Of a stretch of 19,514 nt of DNA, positions 1 through 6,561 are shown one piece after another. Source of the stretch: Oscillospiraceae bacterium (GTDB lineage: Bacteria > Bacillota > Clostridia > Oscillospirales > Ruminococcaceae); assembly GCA_019413245.1 (NCBI GenBank), contig DXNX01000036.1, forward strand, positions 1-19,514, read 5' to 3'. Made by a program: the position numbers and the translations under genes. The notes below the pieces were generated by a model. It did no database searches. It saw only the letters and a program-made list of their open reading frames with translations, and was not told the DNA's origin. How positions within the stretch are numbered: the first letter of the stretch is position 1; every line of letters begins with the position of its first letter.

Positions 1-1
1 G

Positions 2-781
2 GCCAACACCCTGGGCGGGGCAGGCGGCCCGCTGGCCGTCTACCTCATCGCCATCATCTCGGCGGAGCTGGGCAAGCTGGTCAGCAAGGAGACCCGCATC
101 GACATCCTGGTGACCCCCGCCGTGACCATTCTGGCCGGTGTGGGGCTTTCGGTGCTGTTTGCCCCGGCCATCGGCGCGGCGGCTTCGGCGGTTGGCAGCG
201 TCATCATGTGGGCCACCGAGCTGCAGCCCCTGCTCATGGGTATCATCGTATCGGTGCTGGTGGGCGTGGCCCTGACTTTGCCCATCTCCTCGGCGGCCAT
301 CTGCGCCGCCCTGAGCCTGACCGGCCTGGCCGGCGGCGCTGCCGTGGCGGGCTGCTGCGCCCAGATGGTGGGCTTTGCGGTGATGAGCTACCGGGAAAAC
401 GGCGTGGGGGGTCTTGTGAGCCAGGGCCTGGGCACCAGCATGCTGCAGATGCCCAACATCCTGCGCAATCCCCGCATCTGGATTCCGCCTACGGTGGCTT
501 CGGCCATCACCGGCCCTCTGGCCACCTGCCTGTTCCGGCTGGAGCAGAACGGCCCTGCCGTTTCCAGCGGCATGGGCACCTGCGGGTTGGTGGGGCCCAT
601 CGGGGTGTACACCGGCTGGGTGGCCGATGCAGCCGCGGGCCTGCGCCCGGCGATCTCTGCCTTTGACTGGGCGGGGCTGGTGCTCATCTGCCTGGTGCTG
701 CCCGCCGTACTGACCCCGCTGATCGCCTGGCCCCTGCGCAAGGCAGGCTGGATACAGACTGGCGACCTGACCCTTTCCTGA
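2..781 (+). CDS. PTS transporter subunit IIC-like membrane protein, 3' part (5' end cut by window)
   Basis: This is the C-terminal 259 residues of a polytopic membrane protein; the frame is open from the first bases, so the start lies outside the window. The sequence is almost wholly hydrophobic Gly/Ala-rich helices. It has a long loop with a GMGTCGLVGPIGVYTGW stretch (near bases 570-622) and a PNILRNPRIWIPPTVAS stretch, which I recognise from the PTS_EIIC_2 (PF13303) family of phosphotransferase-system sugar channel subunits. In that family the protein moves a sugar across the membrane while soluble PTS partners phosphorylate it. No EIIA or EIIB domain or gene is visible on this side, so the substrate is unknown, and some members act without known PTS partners. 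The stop is TGA at 779-781, followed at once by a strong terminator, so it ends its transcription unit. Family assignment is by remembered motifs only. Confidence 0.75.
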   Translation, partial: ANTLGGAGGPLAVYLIAIISAELGKLVSKETRIDILVTPAVTILAGVGLSVLFAPAIGAAASAVGSVIMWATELQPLLMGIIVSVLVGVALTLPISSAAICAALSLTGLAGGAAVAGCCAQMVGFAVMSYRENGVGGLVSQGLGTSMLQMPNILRNPRIWIPPTVASAITGPLATCLFRLEQNGPAVSSGMGTCGLVGPIGVYTGWVADAAAGLRPAISAFDWAGLVLICLVLPAVLTPLIAWPLRKAGWIQTGDLTLS

Positions 782-795
782 ACCGACCACACACG

Positions 796-836
796 AACAG
801 CCCCGGCAGACCGCAAGGCTTGCCGGGGCTGTTTTT
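796..836 (+). terminator. Rho-independent terminator after the PTS IIC-like gene
   Basis: A perfect inverted repeat, ACAGCCCCGGCA (797-808) and TGCCGGGGCTGT (821-832), with a 12-nt loop, is followed by a run of T (832-836). It begins 15 nt after the stop codon. Confidence 0.9.
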
Positions 837-897
837 GTCGGTTTATGCACACCGCCGCCCTGCCCTGCGTATTCTGGGGCAAGGAGGCGATGGTCCC

Positions 898-1638
898 ATG
901 AGATTATCCAACGGCACCGTGCTGTTCAGCTGGCCTTTGGCCCAACATACCCTGACAGCCGGTTACTACTACAATGACGGCAGCTACCACGGCGCCATCG
1001 ATATGCGGGCGGCGTCGGGCACGCCGGCCTATGCGGCCGAGGACGGCACGGTGGACTGGACCCAGATCTGGGACGGGTCCACCAAGACCGGCAACCAGAG
1101 CTACGGTACTGCCCTGCGCATCCGACACGCCAACGCCCAGGGCAAGACCTTACAGACCCGGTACGCCCACCTGTCCAGCCTGACGGCGGCCGCCGGTACC
1201 AAAGTGCGGGAAGGCCAGCTCATCGGCTACACCGGGGTGACGGGCAACATCACCGGTCCCCACCTGCATTTTGAGGTGATCTGGGACGGCGTGCGCCGCA
1301 ACCCGCTGGTGTGGCTGGACGGCGATTTCAACACTGCGTCCTCCGCCGTGTACACCTATGGACCCGGAGAGGGTCCGGTACAGCGTCCCGCCGCCCCCGC
1401 CGTGGAAAGGAAGACCGTGGTCATCGGGCCGGTATCCGTCGGAGATGCGGAGATCTTCCGCAAATTTGCGGAGTGGCTGAACCTGCTGCGGATGTACTCG
1501 GTAGAAAGTTACGACAACGGTACCCGGGTGGTGGTGCTGGACGGCATTTCCGCCGGGGACGCCCAGATGGCCTATCTGCTGGCGGATTACCTGGGTCTGG
1601 TAGACCAGGGCCTGTTCAAAAGCGAGCCGGCGGACTGA
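898..1638 (+). CDS. M23 family metallopeptidase (LytM-type) with SPOR-like C-terminal region
   Basis: A 246-residue protein. Residues about 25-140 are a LytM/M23 peptidase domain with all catalytic positions: HGAID gives zinc ligands His31 and Asp35, RYAHL gives His91, and HLHFEV gives His122 and zinc ligand His124. M23 enzymes cut peptide cross-bridges of peptidoglycan. After a Pro/Ala linker (about 155-170), residues 172-235 show two similar halves, VSVGDAEIFRKFAEWLNL and ISAGDAQMAYLLADYLGL, each after a short beta-like strand. This beta-alpha repeat resembles a SPOR peptidoglycan-binding fold (inference). The start at 898 is chosen because AAGGAGG lies at 881-887; the frame extends upstream only into the preceding terminator. 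No signal peptide or membrane segment precedes the catalytic domain, so the export route is unclear. It converges on arsC with one base between the stop codons. Confidence 0.88.
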   Translation: MRLSNGTVLFSWPLAQHTLTAGYYYNDGSYHGAIDMRAASGTPAYAAEDGTVDWTQIWDGSTKTGNQSYGTALRIRHANAQGKTLQTRYAHLSSLTAAAGTKVREGQLIGYTGVTGNITGPHLHFEVIWDGVRRNPLVWLDGDFNTASSAVYTYGPGEGPVQRPAAPAVERKTVVIGPVSVGDAEIFRKFAEWLNLLRMYSVESYDNGTRVVVLDGISAGDAQMAYLLADYLGLVDQGLFKSEPAD

Positions 1639-1639
1639 C

Positions 1640-2044
1640 TTACAGCCCGTTGCGCAGGCTTTCCCGCAGGGCCAGCACCTTCTGTTCGATCACAGCGATG
1701 ACCTTGCGGAACTCCTCATCGCTCTTGCCGGTGGGGTCTTCCAGGCCCCAGTCCTCCCGCCGTTTGCAGGGCAGCGCCGGGCACTGCACATTGCAGCCCA
1801 TGGTGATGAGCACATCCACCGGGGGCAGTTTGTCCAGGGTCTTGCTGTACTGGCCGTCCATCTCGATGCCGTAGATTTCCCGCATGAGGCGCACGGCGTC
1901 CGGGTTGATGCGGGGCACCGTTTCGGTGCCGGCGGAGCAGCTGGTGAACACGTCGGCGGCCAGATGCCGCCCCAGGGCTTCGGCCATCTGGCTGCGGCAG
2001 GAATTGTGCACGCAGACAAAGGCCACCACGGGCTTGTGTGCCAT
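1640..2044 (-). CDS. arsC: Arsenate reductase, low-molecular-weight phosphatase (thioredoxin-coupled) type
   Basis: A 134-residue cytoplasmic enzyme that reduces arsenate to arsenite. The N-terminal phosphatase P-loop CVHNSCR holds nucleophile Cys11 and Arg17 (CX5R). The redox cysteines lie in MGCNVQCPALPCKRREDWG (Cys84, Cys88, Cys93), and the DP motif at Asp103 is the usual general acid. The length matches the family. The start at 2044 is chosen because homologous proteins begin just before the P-loop strand; an in-frame extension to 2089 overlaps the thioredoxin gene. The thioredoxin stop TGA is one base before this ATG, so the two are likely translationally coupled. It is the last gene of the permease-thioredoxin-arsC unit and recycling probably uses a thioredoxin. 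No terminator is visible between it and the convergent peptidase gene. Confidence 0.92.
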   Translation of the reverse strand: MAHKPVVAFVCVHNSCRSQMAEALGRHLAADVFTSCSAGTETVPRINPDAVRLMREIYGIEMDGQYSKTLDKLPPVDVLITMGCNVQCPALPCKRREDWGLEDPTGKSDEEFRKVIAVIEQKVLALRESLRNGL

Positions 2045-2045
2045 C

Positions 2046-2375
2046 TCAGCCCCTCGCTTTCGCCAGCAGGGCCTTGGCCTGCTCCACATTCAGCACCTGT
2101 CCGGCGCTGAGGACCTTGCCGTCCACCACCAGGGCGGGGGTGGTCAGCACACCGTAAGCGGCGATCTGGGCGAAGTCGGTCACATGGCCCACCTCTTCCC
2201 GGATGTTCAGCTCCTCCATGGCGGCGCGCACCGAGCGCTCCAGCGCCTGGCAGTTAGCGCAGCCGCCGCCCAGGATCAGAATAGCGGCGCCGGTGTTCTC
2301 CGCCGGGGCGGCACAGCCGGAAGCGCAGCCGCAGGAAGTGGGTTCGGACTTTTTCTTACCAAAAATGAACGACAT
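2046..2375 (-). CDS. Thioredoxin-like redox-active disulfide protein with Cys-rich N-terminus
   Basis: A 109-residue protein. Residues about 30-109 form a small thioredoxin fold of the thioredoxin_3/redox-active disulfide protein 2 type: strand AILILGGG, active site Cys39-Ala-Asn-Cys42 at the start of a helix, and the cis-proline loop at TTP (Pro80). The CxxC dipeptide differs from the CGPC of standard thioredoxins. Before it lies a short basic and cysteine-rich leader with Cys15, Cys17 and Cys21 (SCGCASGCAAP), which could bind metalloid or thiol partners (inference). The start has AAGGAGG 6 nt upstream. The gene sits between the permease and arsC, a neighbourhood where such small thioredoxins commonly occur. 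A role in passing electrons to ArsC or presenting arsenite to the permease is inferred from position only. Confidence 0.85.
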   Translation of the reverse strand: MSFIFGKKKSEPTSCGCASGCAAPAENTGAAILILGGGCANCQALERSVRAAMEELNIREEVGHVTDFAQIAAYGVLTTPALVVDGKVLSAGQVLNVEQAKALLAKARG

Positions 2376-2396
2376 AAAATATTCCTCCTTGTAATA

Positions 2397-3401
2397 TCAG
2401 ACCAAAAATATTTGAAGTGTATTAAACAGGTAGCCCACCAGGATAATGCCCACCACACAAATGCCCACAAACACGGCCAGCAGTTTGGGTTTGACCGCCT
2501 TGCGCAGCAGGATGAGGGAGGGCAGGGACAGGGTGGTCACTGCCATCATAAAGGAGAGGACGGTGCCCAGCTGGGCGCCTTTCTGGAGCAGGGCTTCGGC
2601 CACCGGGATGGTCCCGAAGATGTCGGCGTACATGGGCACACCCACCAGCACCGCCAGCACCACACCCAGCGGGTTATGGCTGCCCAGAATGGCAGTGACC
2701 CAGCTTTCGGGGATCCAGTTGTGGATGATGGCACCCACGCCCACACCGATGAGGATGTAGGGGAAAACCTTGCGCAGGGTGCCCACGGCCTGGTTGCGGG
2801 CGTAGAGCAGACGGTCCCGCACCTGCAGTTCGGGCAGGTCCAGTTCTGCCGGGCGGGCGGCGGCCCGGACAAAGTCCTCCACCTGGTCTTCCAGGTGGAG
2901 CTTTTCAATGAGGGAACCACCGAGGACCGCAATGACCAGCCCCAGCACCACATACACCACGGCCACCTTGGCGCCGAAGATGCTCATGAGCAGCACCAGG
3001 CTGCCCAGGTCCACCATGGGGGAGGAGATCAGGAACGAGAAGGTGACGCCCAGCGGCAGCCCCGCCCCGGTGAACCCGATGAACAGCGGGATGGAGGAGC
3101 AGGAACAGAAGGGGGTGACGGTGCCCAGCAGGGCGGCGACAGTATTGGCCCCCAGCCCGTGCAGCCGCCCCAGAATCCGGCGGCCCCGCTCCGGCGGGAA
3201 GTAGCTCTGGATATAGGAGATGGCAAAGATCAGCACGCAGAGCAGAATGGTGATTTTGATGACATCATAGAGGAAGAACTGCAGGCTGCCGCCCAGGCGG
3301 GTGGTACCATCCACCCCCAGGGCCGCCAGTCCCCGGCCGATGAGCCGGTTGAGCCACTGCATGCCCAGCAGCTCGTTTTGAATCCAATCCCAGATTCCCA
3401 T
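2397..3401 (-). CDS. arsP: ArsP/DUF318-type permease (metalloid or organoarsenical efflux)
   Basis: A 334-residue integral membrane protein with about eight hydrophobic helices and a cytoplasmic loop (about residues 160-210). The hallmark of the family (PF03773) is GTVTPFCSCSSIPLFIGF, residues 93-110, with Cys99 and Cys101, followed by a second conserved hydrophobic stretch, FSFLISSPMVDLGSL. ArsP members export trivalent organoarsenicals, and other DUF318 permeases are tied to arsenite or metal efflux, so the exact substrate is open. No ArsB or Acr3 pump is present in the window, so this is the cluster's only candidate exporter. The start MGIWDWIQ at 3401 has AAGGAGT about 9 nt upstream; the longer frame to 3488 crosses the operator and terminator and is rejected. 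It heads the three-gene unit with thioredoxin and arsC. Confidence 0.88.
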   Translation of the reverse strand: MGIWDWIQNELLGMQWLNRLIGRGLAALGVDGTTRLGGSLQFFLYDVIKITILLCVLIFAISYIQSYFPPERGRRILGRLHGLGANTVAALLGTVTPFCSCSSIPLFIGFTGAGLPLGVTFSFLISSPMVDLGSLVLLMSIFGAKVAVVYVVLGLVIAVLGGSLIEKLHLEDQVEDFVRAAARPAELDLPELQVRDRLLYARNQAVGTLRKVFPYILIGVGVGAIIHNWIPESWVTAILGSHNPLGVVLAVLVGVPMYADIFGTIPVAEALLQKGAQLGTVLSFMMAVTTLSLPSLILLRKAVKPKLLAVFVGICVVGIILVGYLFNTLQIFLV

Positions 3402-3435
3402 ATTCGGGTCACTCCTTGTCTTGTATGGCAGCGCC

Positions 3436-3459
3436 ACACATAAAATATTTTTGATGTGT
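3436..3459. promoter_or_regulatory. ArsR-type operator O1 in front of the permease gene
   Basis: A 24-bp imperfect palindrome with perfect outer arms ACACAT (3436-3441) and ATGTGT (3454-3459) around an A/T-only core apart from one G. It lies 35-58 bp upstream of the permease start and matches the site upstream of arsR at 21 of 24 positions when both are read with the same polarity. A possible -35 TTGGCA lies just upstream on the minus strand (3466-3461), but the -10 is not clear. ArsR as the binder is inferred from proximity and duplication. Confidence 0.75.
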
Positions 3460-3465
3460 ATTGCC

Positions 3466-3493
3466 AAAAAAGGGCGCCGCACTCCCACGGCGC
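3466..3493 (-). terminator. Rho-independent terminator of arsR
   Basis: On the minus strand GCGCCG (3493-3488) pairs with CGGCGC (3479-3474) across an 8-nt loop and is followed by CC and six T. It starts 5 nt after the arsR coding region and separates arsR from the permease unit. Confidence 0.75.
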
Positions 3494-3497
3494 AAAC

Positions 3498-3821
3498 TCA
3501 GCGGCCGCAGCTGCAGCCGCCGGAACAGGGTTCTTTTCCGGTGTTGGGGCGGGTCAGTTCCGCCAGCAGGTCCAGGGCCCGCTGCCGTCCGGTCTCACTC
3601 AGACGGTAGTGGGTCCATTTGCCCACCTGGGAGCTTTCCACCAGGCCGGATTCGCACAGGATCTTCATATGGTACGAAAGTCCCGGCTGGGTCAGGTCCA
3701 GGGGTCCCTGCAAAACACAGGCACATTTTTCCCCGCTGCGCAGCTGCTGCAGAATGGCCAGCCGCTTGGGGTCGCACAGGGCCTTGAACACCTTGGCCTC
3801 GGCCTGAAAATCCGGCTGCAT
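3498..3821 (-). CDS. arsR: ArsR/SmtB-family metalloregulatory repressor
   Basis: A 107-residue winged-helix regulator. The fold is typical: the helix VFKALCDPKRLAILQQL, the recognition helix LTQPGLSYHMKILCESGLVE (residues 43-62), and the wing GKWTHYRLSETG. The metalloid site candidate is Cys33-Ala-Cys35 in GEKCACVL, at the position of the ELCVCDL motif of arsenite-sensing ArsR proteins; Cys16 is near. The C-terminal tail adds Cys99, Cys103 and Cys105 (CSGGCSCGR). ArsR dimers repress ars genes until arsenite or antimonite binds. The start has GGGGAGG about 9 nt upstream and the promoter and operator lie directly in front. It has its own terminator, so it is monocistronic and probably controls both its own promoter and the permease unit. 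Confidence 0.93.
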   Translation of the reverse strand: MQPDFQAEAKVFKALCDPKRLAILQQLRSGEKCACVLQGPLDLTQPGLSYHMKILCESGLVESSQVGKWTHYRLSETGRQRALDLLAELTRPNTGKEPCSGGCSCGR

Positions 3822-3837
3822 GGAATGACCTCCCCTC

Positions 3838-3861
3838 TCACATCAAAAATTCTTTATGTGT
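3838..3861. promoter_or_regulatory. ArsR-type operator O2 in front of arsR
   Basis: A 24-bp palindrome with outer arms TCACAT and ATGTGT, one end base mismatched. It lies between the arsR -10 box and the start codon, so a bound repressor would cover the transcription start. It is the partner of the 3436-3459 site (21 of 24 bases the same). Confidence 0.78.
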
Positions 3862-3862
3862 T

Positions 3863-3891
3863 AAGATACACCCTCTTTCCCCGCTTGTCAA
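3863..3891 (-). promoter_or_regulatory. Sigma-70-type promoter of arsR
   Basis: The minus strand shows TTGACA (3891-3886), a 17-nt spacer and TATCTT (3868-3863). The -35 box is a perfect consensus and the palindromic operator begins 2 nt downstream of the -10. Confidence 0.85.
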
Positions 3892-3900
3892 GCCCCCACG

Positions 3901-3934
3901 AAAAAAATCGGCCTCCGCGTTCAGGCGGGGGCCG
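3901..3934 (-). terminator. Rho-independent terminator of malQ / sugar operon
   Basis: On the minus strand the arms at 3934-3925 and 3918-3909 pair over 10 bp with one mismatch and a 6-nt loop. A short A then a run of T (3907-3901) follows. It lies 15 nt past the malQ stop and ends the five-gene operon. Confidence 0.85.
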
Positions 3935-3948
3935 GTTTGGGGAAATAT

Positions 3949-5427
3949 TCAGCTCAGACGTCCGTACAGTTCCATATGGTGGCGGACTTTTTGGGCCAGG
4001 GCGGCGTCAAAGACGCCGGGCAATGCCCGCCAGCGCCAGTTGGTGCCCAGGGTGGAGGGTTCGTTCATCCGGGATTCGTGCCCCAGCCCCAGCAGGTCCT
4101 GGGCCTGTACGATGGCCAGGTTGGCCACGCTGGCCCAGGCGGCGCGCATCATGCCCCAGTTGTACCCTTCCTCCCGGGTGAGTCTGAGGTAGTCCACCGC
4201 CTTGCGGGTATCGGCTTGGGGGGCGGTGTCGAACCAGCCGTTCACCGGTTCGTTGTCGTGGGTGCCGGTGTACACCACGCAGTGCCGGGTGTAGGTGTGG
4301 GGCAGGTAGTCCCCGCCGTCCCGGCTGTCAAAGGCAAATTCCAGCACCTTCATGCCGGGGTAGCCGCTTTCCCGCAGCAGGGTGCGCACATCGTCGGTGA
4401 GGAAGCCCAGGTCCTCGGCAATGATGTTCCGCTTGCCCAGAGCCTTTTCCACTGCCCGGAACAATGCGATGCCCGGCCCGGTGCGCCAGCGTCCGTTGCA
4501 GGCGTCGGTATCGCCGTAGGGAATGGCATAATACCCCGCAAAGCCCCGGAAATGGTCGATGCGCAGCACATCGTAGGTATTGCACAGCACCCGGATGCGC
4601 CGCACCCACCAGGCATAGTCGTTTTGGGCCATGGCGTCCCAGTTGTACAGCGGATTGCCCCACAGCTGACCGGTGGCGGAAAAGCCGTCCGGCGGGCAGC
4701 CTGCCACCTCGGTGGGCAGCAGATCCTCCCCCAGCTGGAAAGCCTCCGGCGCAGACCAGACGTCCACACTGTCGGCCGCCACATAGATGGGCAGGTCCCC
4801 GATGATGAGCACGCCCCGGTCGTTGGCGTAGCGCTTCAGCGCCCGCCACTGGGCAAAGAACAGATACTGCACCGCCTGCCAGAAGCCGATGGCCCCGGCA
4901 CAGCGGGTGCGGGCAGCTTCCAGGGCCGCCGGGTCCCGGTGCCGCAGCGCCGGTTCCCATTCGGTCCAGGCCCGGCCGCCGTGTTCATCCTTCAGGGCCA
5001 TGAACAGGGCGTAATCCGGCAGCCAGAAGGCGTTTTCGTTGCAGAATTCTCCGTAAGCGGCGGGGGGATCCTGCAGAAGACGATTGCAGGCTTTGCGCAG
5101 CACATCCCACCGTTTGCGGTACAAAGCGCCGTAGTTCACACAGTCGGGGGTGCTTTCCCAGTCGATGGTTTCGTATTCCTCCCGCTGCAGAAGGCCGTCG
5201 GCCGCCAGCAGGTCCAGGTCGATGAGATAGGGGTTGCCCGCAAAGGTGGAGAAGGACTGGTACGGGCTGTCCCCGTAGCTGGTGGGGCAGATGGGCAGGA
5301 TCTGCCAGTATTTCTGGCCCGCCGCCACAAGAAAATCCACAAATTCGCGTGCCGCCGCGCCCATGGTGCCGATACCGTAAGGCGACGGCAGGCTGGACAG
5401 GTGCATCAGCACACCGCTTGCGCGCAT
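3949..5427 (-). CDS. malQ: 4-alpha-glucanotransferase (GH77, amylomaltase)
   Basis: A 492-residue cytoplasmic enzyme, of usual length for the bacterial short form. It transfers alpha-1,4-glucan segments between maltodextrins, releasing glucose and making longer chains for phosphorylase. The N-terminus has the family signature SSLPSPYGIGT and PTSYGDSPYQSFSTFAGNPY. The catalytic triad is visible: nucleophile Asp291 in LRIDHFRGF, acid/base Glu338 in IIAEDLG, and Asp391 in YTGTHDNEPVNGW. The start has AAAGGAGG upstream. It lies 31 bp after the lacI-type gene as the last gene of the operon, followed by a terminator. Its presence is the best clue that the ABC transporter upstream imports malto-oligosaccharides. 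Confidence 0.96.
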   Translation of the reverse strand: MRASGVLMHLSSLPSPYGIGTMGAAAREFVDFLVAAGQKYWQILPICPTSYGDSPYQSFSTFAGNPYLIDLDLLAADGLLQREEYETIDWESTPDCVNYGALYRKRWDVLRKACNRLLQDPPAAYGEFCNENAFWLPDYALFMALKDEHGGRAWTEWEPALRHRDPAALEAARTRCAGAIGFWQAVQYLFFAQWRALKRYANDRGVLIIGDLPIYVAADSVDVWSAPEAFQLGEDLLPTEVAGCPPDGFSATGQLWGNPLYNWDAMAQNDYAWWVRRIRVLCNTYDVLRIDHFRGFAGYYAIPYGDTDACNGRWRTGPGIALFRAVEKALGKRNIIAEDLGFLTDDVRTLLRESGYPGMKVLEFAFDSRDGGDYLPHTYTRHCVVYTGTHDNEPVNGWFDTAPQADTRKAVDYLRLTREEGYNWGMMRAAWASVANLAIVQAQDLLGLGHESRMNEPSTLGTNWRWRALPGVFDAALAQKVRHHMELYGRLS

Positions 5428-5458
5428 GGGATTGTTCCTCCTTTCGGTAAAAAAACGC

Positions 5459-6472
5459 TCATTGTCCGTCCAGCTTCAGCACGCTCTCCCCTTCCACCAG
5501 TTCATAGGGCACCAGTTCATGGACGGCGTCGCCGTCGTCCTCGATGCAGCGGATGAGGATGCTGACCCCCCGGGATGCCAGGCGGTCGGCGGGCTGACGG
5601 ATGGTGGTGAGCCGGGGCGTCAGGTAGCCGGCCAGCTCGATGCCGTCGAACCCGCACACCGAAACATCCTGCGGCACCTGCAGCCCATGGTCACGCAGGG
5701 CGCGAATGGCCCCGATGGCCATGATGTCACTGAAGGCAAACACGGCGGTCAGGTCCGGGTAGCTTTCCAGCAGGCGTTCCATGGCCTTGTAGCCGCCGGG
5801 CATGGTGAAGCGGGCATCCTGATACTGGGTGTCGGCCTCAAAGGACAGGCCCAGGCTGGAAAAGGCACTCAGGCAGCCGGCCAGACGAGCCGAACTGGGG
5901 CGGGAGCGCCGGAGGTCGCCGCCAATGAGGCCGATACGGCGGTGTCCCCTGGCATGCAGGTACCGGATCATCTGGGAAGCCGAAGCGATGTCGTCCACAC
6001 TGACGCTGGACAGATTTTCGATGTTGGAGGTGTCGGCCATGTTGGTCATGAGCAGGCAGGGAACGCCCAGTTCGTCCAGCTCCCGGGAGAAGTTGTTGCT
6101 GTCCGACCCCAGGAAGATGACGCCGTAGGGCTTGTGTTCCCGGCAGATCTGCCGGGCGCGGTCCACCTCGTTGTCGTTTTCGTCGATGTAATACACCATG
6201 CCGTTGTAGCCCGCGGCGGTGCATTCGGTCTGCATTTTTTCCAGAATGGGCGCAAACAGCATGTTGTGGGTGCCTTTTACGATCATGGCGATGCCCTGAC
6301 TGGCCTGCTGTTTCAGGTGCTTGGCGTTGGAATTGGGCTGGAAATTGTATTTGCGGATGACCTCCAGGATGCGGTCGCGGGCCGCCTGGCTGACATTGGG
6401 GTTCTTGTTGATCACGCGGGAGACCGTTCCCACCGCGTAACCGGATTCACGGGCAATGTCCTTGATGGTCAT
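5459..6472 (-). CDS. LacI-family transcriptional regulator, likely for the sugar operon
   Basis: A 337-residue LacI/GalR-type repressor. Residues 1-50 are the helix-turn-helix and hinge (TIKDIARESGYAVGTVSRVI, then NPNVSQAARDRILEVI and the hinge near LKQQ). The rest is a periplasmic-binding-protein-like sugar-sensing domain ending in the usual VCGFDGIELAGYLTPRLTTI region. It sits between the second permease and malQ, so it is probably co-transcribed and autoregulated. The likely target is the palindrome at 9741-9764. By analogy with MalR proteins the inducer would be maltose or a maltodextrin (inference). The Shine-Dalgarno AAGGA (6491-6487) is 14 nt from the ATG, longer than usual, so translation may be weak. 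A possible internal promoter precedes it. Confidence 0.93.
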   Translation of the reverse strand: MTIKDIARESGYAVGTVSRVINKNPNVSQAARDRILEVIRKYNFQPNSNAKHLKQQASQGIAMIVKGTHNMLFAPILEKMQTECTAAGYNGMVYYIDENDNEVDRARQICREHKPYGVIFLGSDSNNFSRELDELGVPCLLMTNMADTSNIENLSSVSVDDIASASQMIRYLHARGHRRIGLIGGDLRRSRPSSARLAGCLSAFSSLGLSFEADTQYQDARFTMPGGYKAMERLLESYPDLTAVFAFSDIMAIGAIRALRDHGLQVPQDVSVCGFDGIELAGYLTPRLTTIRQPADRLASRGVSILIRCIEDDGDAVHELVPYELVEGESVLKLDGQ

Positions 6473-6532
6473 GGCTTACAGCAGCATCCTTCCCGGCGCA
6501 GGGGCGCCTGATTCTGTACATTCTGAGAAAAA

Positions 6533-6561
6533 ATTATATCATCCTTTCACGGCACCCGCAA
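6533..6561 (-). promoter_or_regulatory. Possible internal promoter for the lacI-type gene
   Basis: A perfect TATAAT (6538-6533) on the minus strand lies 17 nt after a weak -35, TTGCGG (6561-6556), overlapping the end of the upstream permease gene. The leader to the regulator is 66 bp and holds a short GGCGC/GCGCC hairpin. The -10 is convincing and the -35 poor. Confidence 0.45.

Noticed and set aside
2400..2424. A sequence resembling half of the ars operator (AAAAATATTTGAAGTGTATT) near the permease stop
   Set aside because: It lacks the second arm and encodes the C-terminal residues of the permease; the likeness is probably chance in AT-rich sequence.
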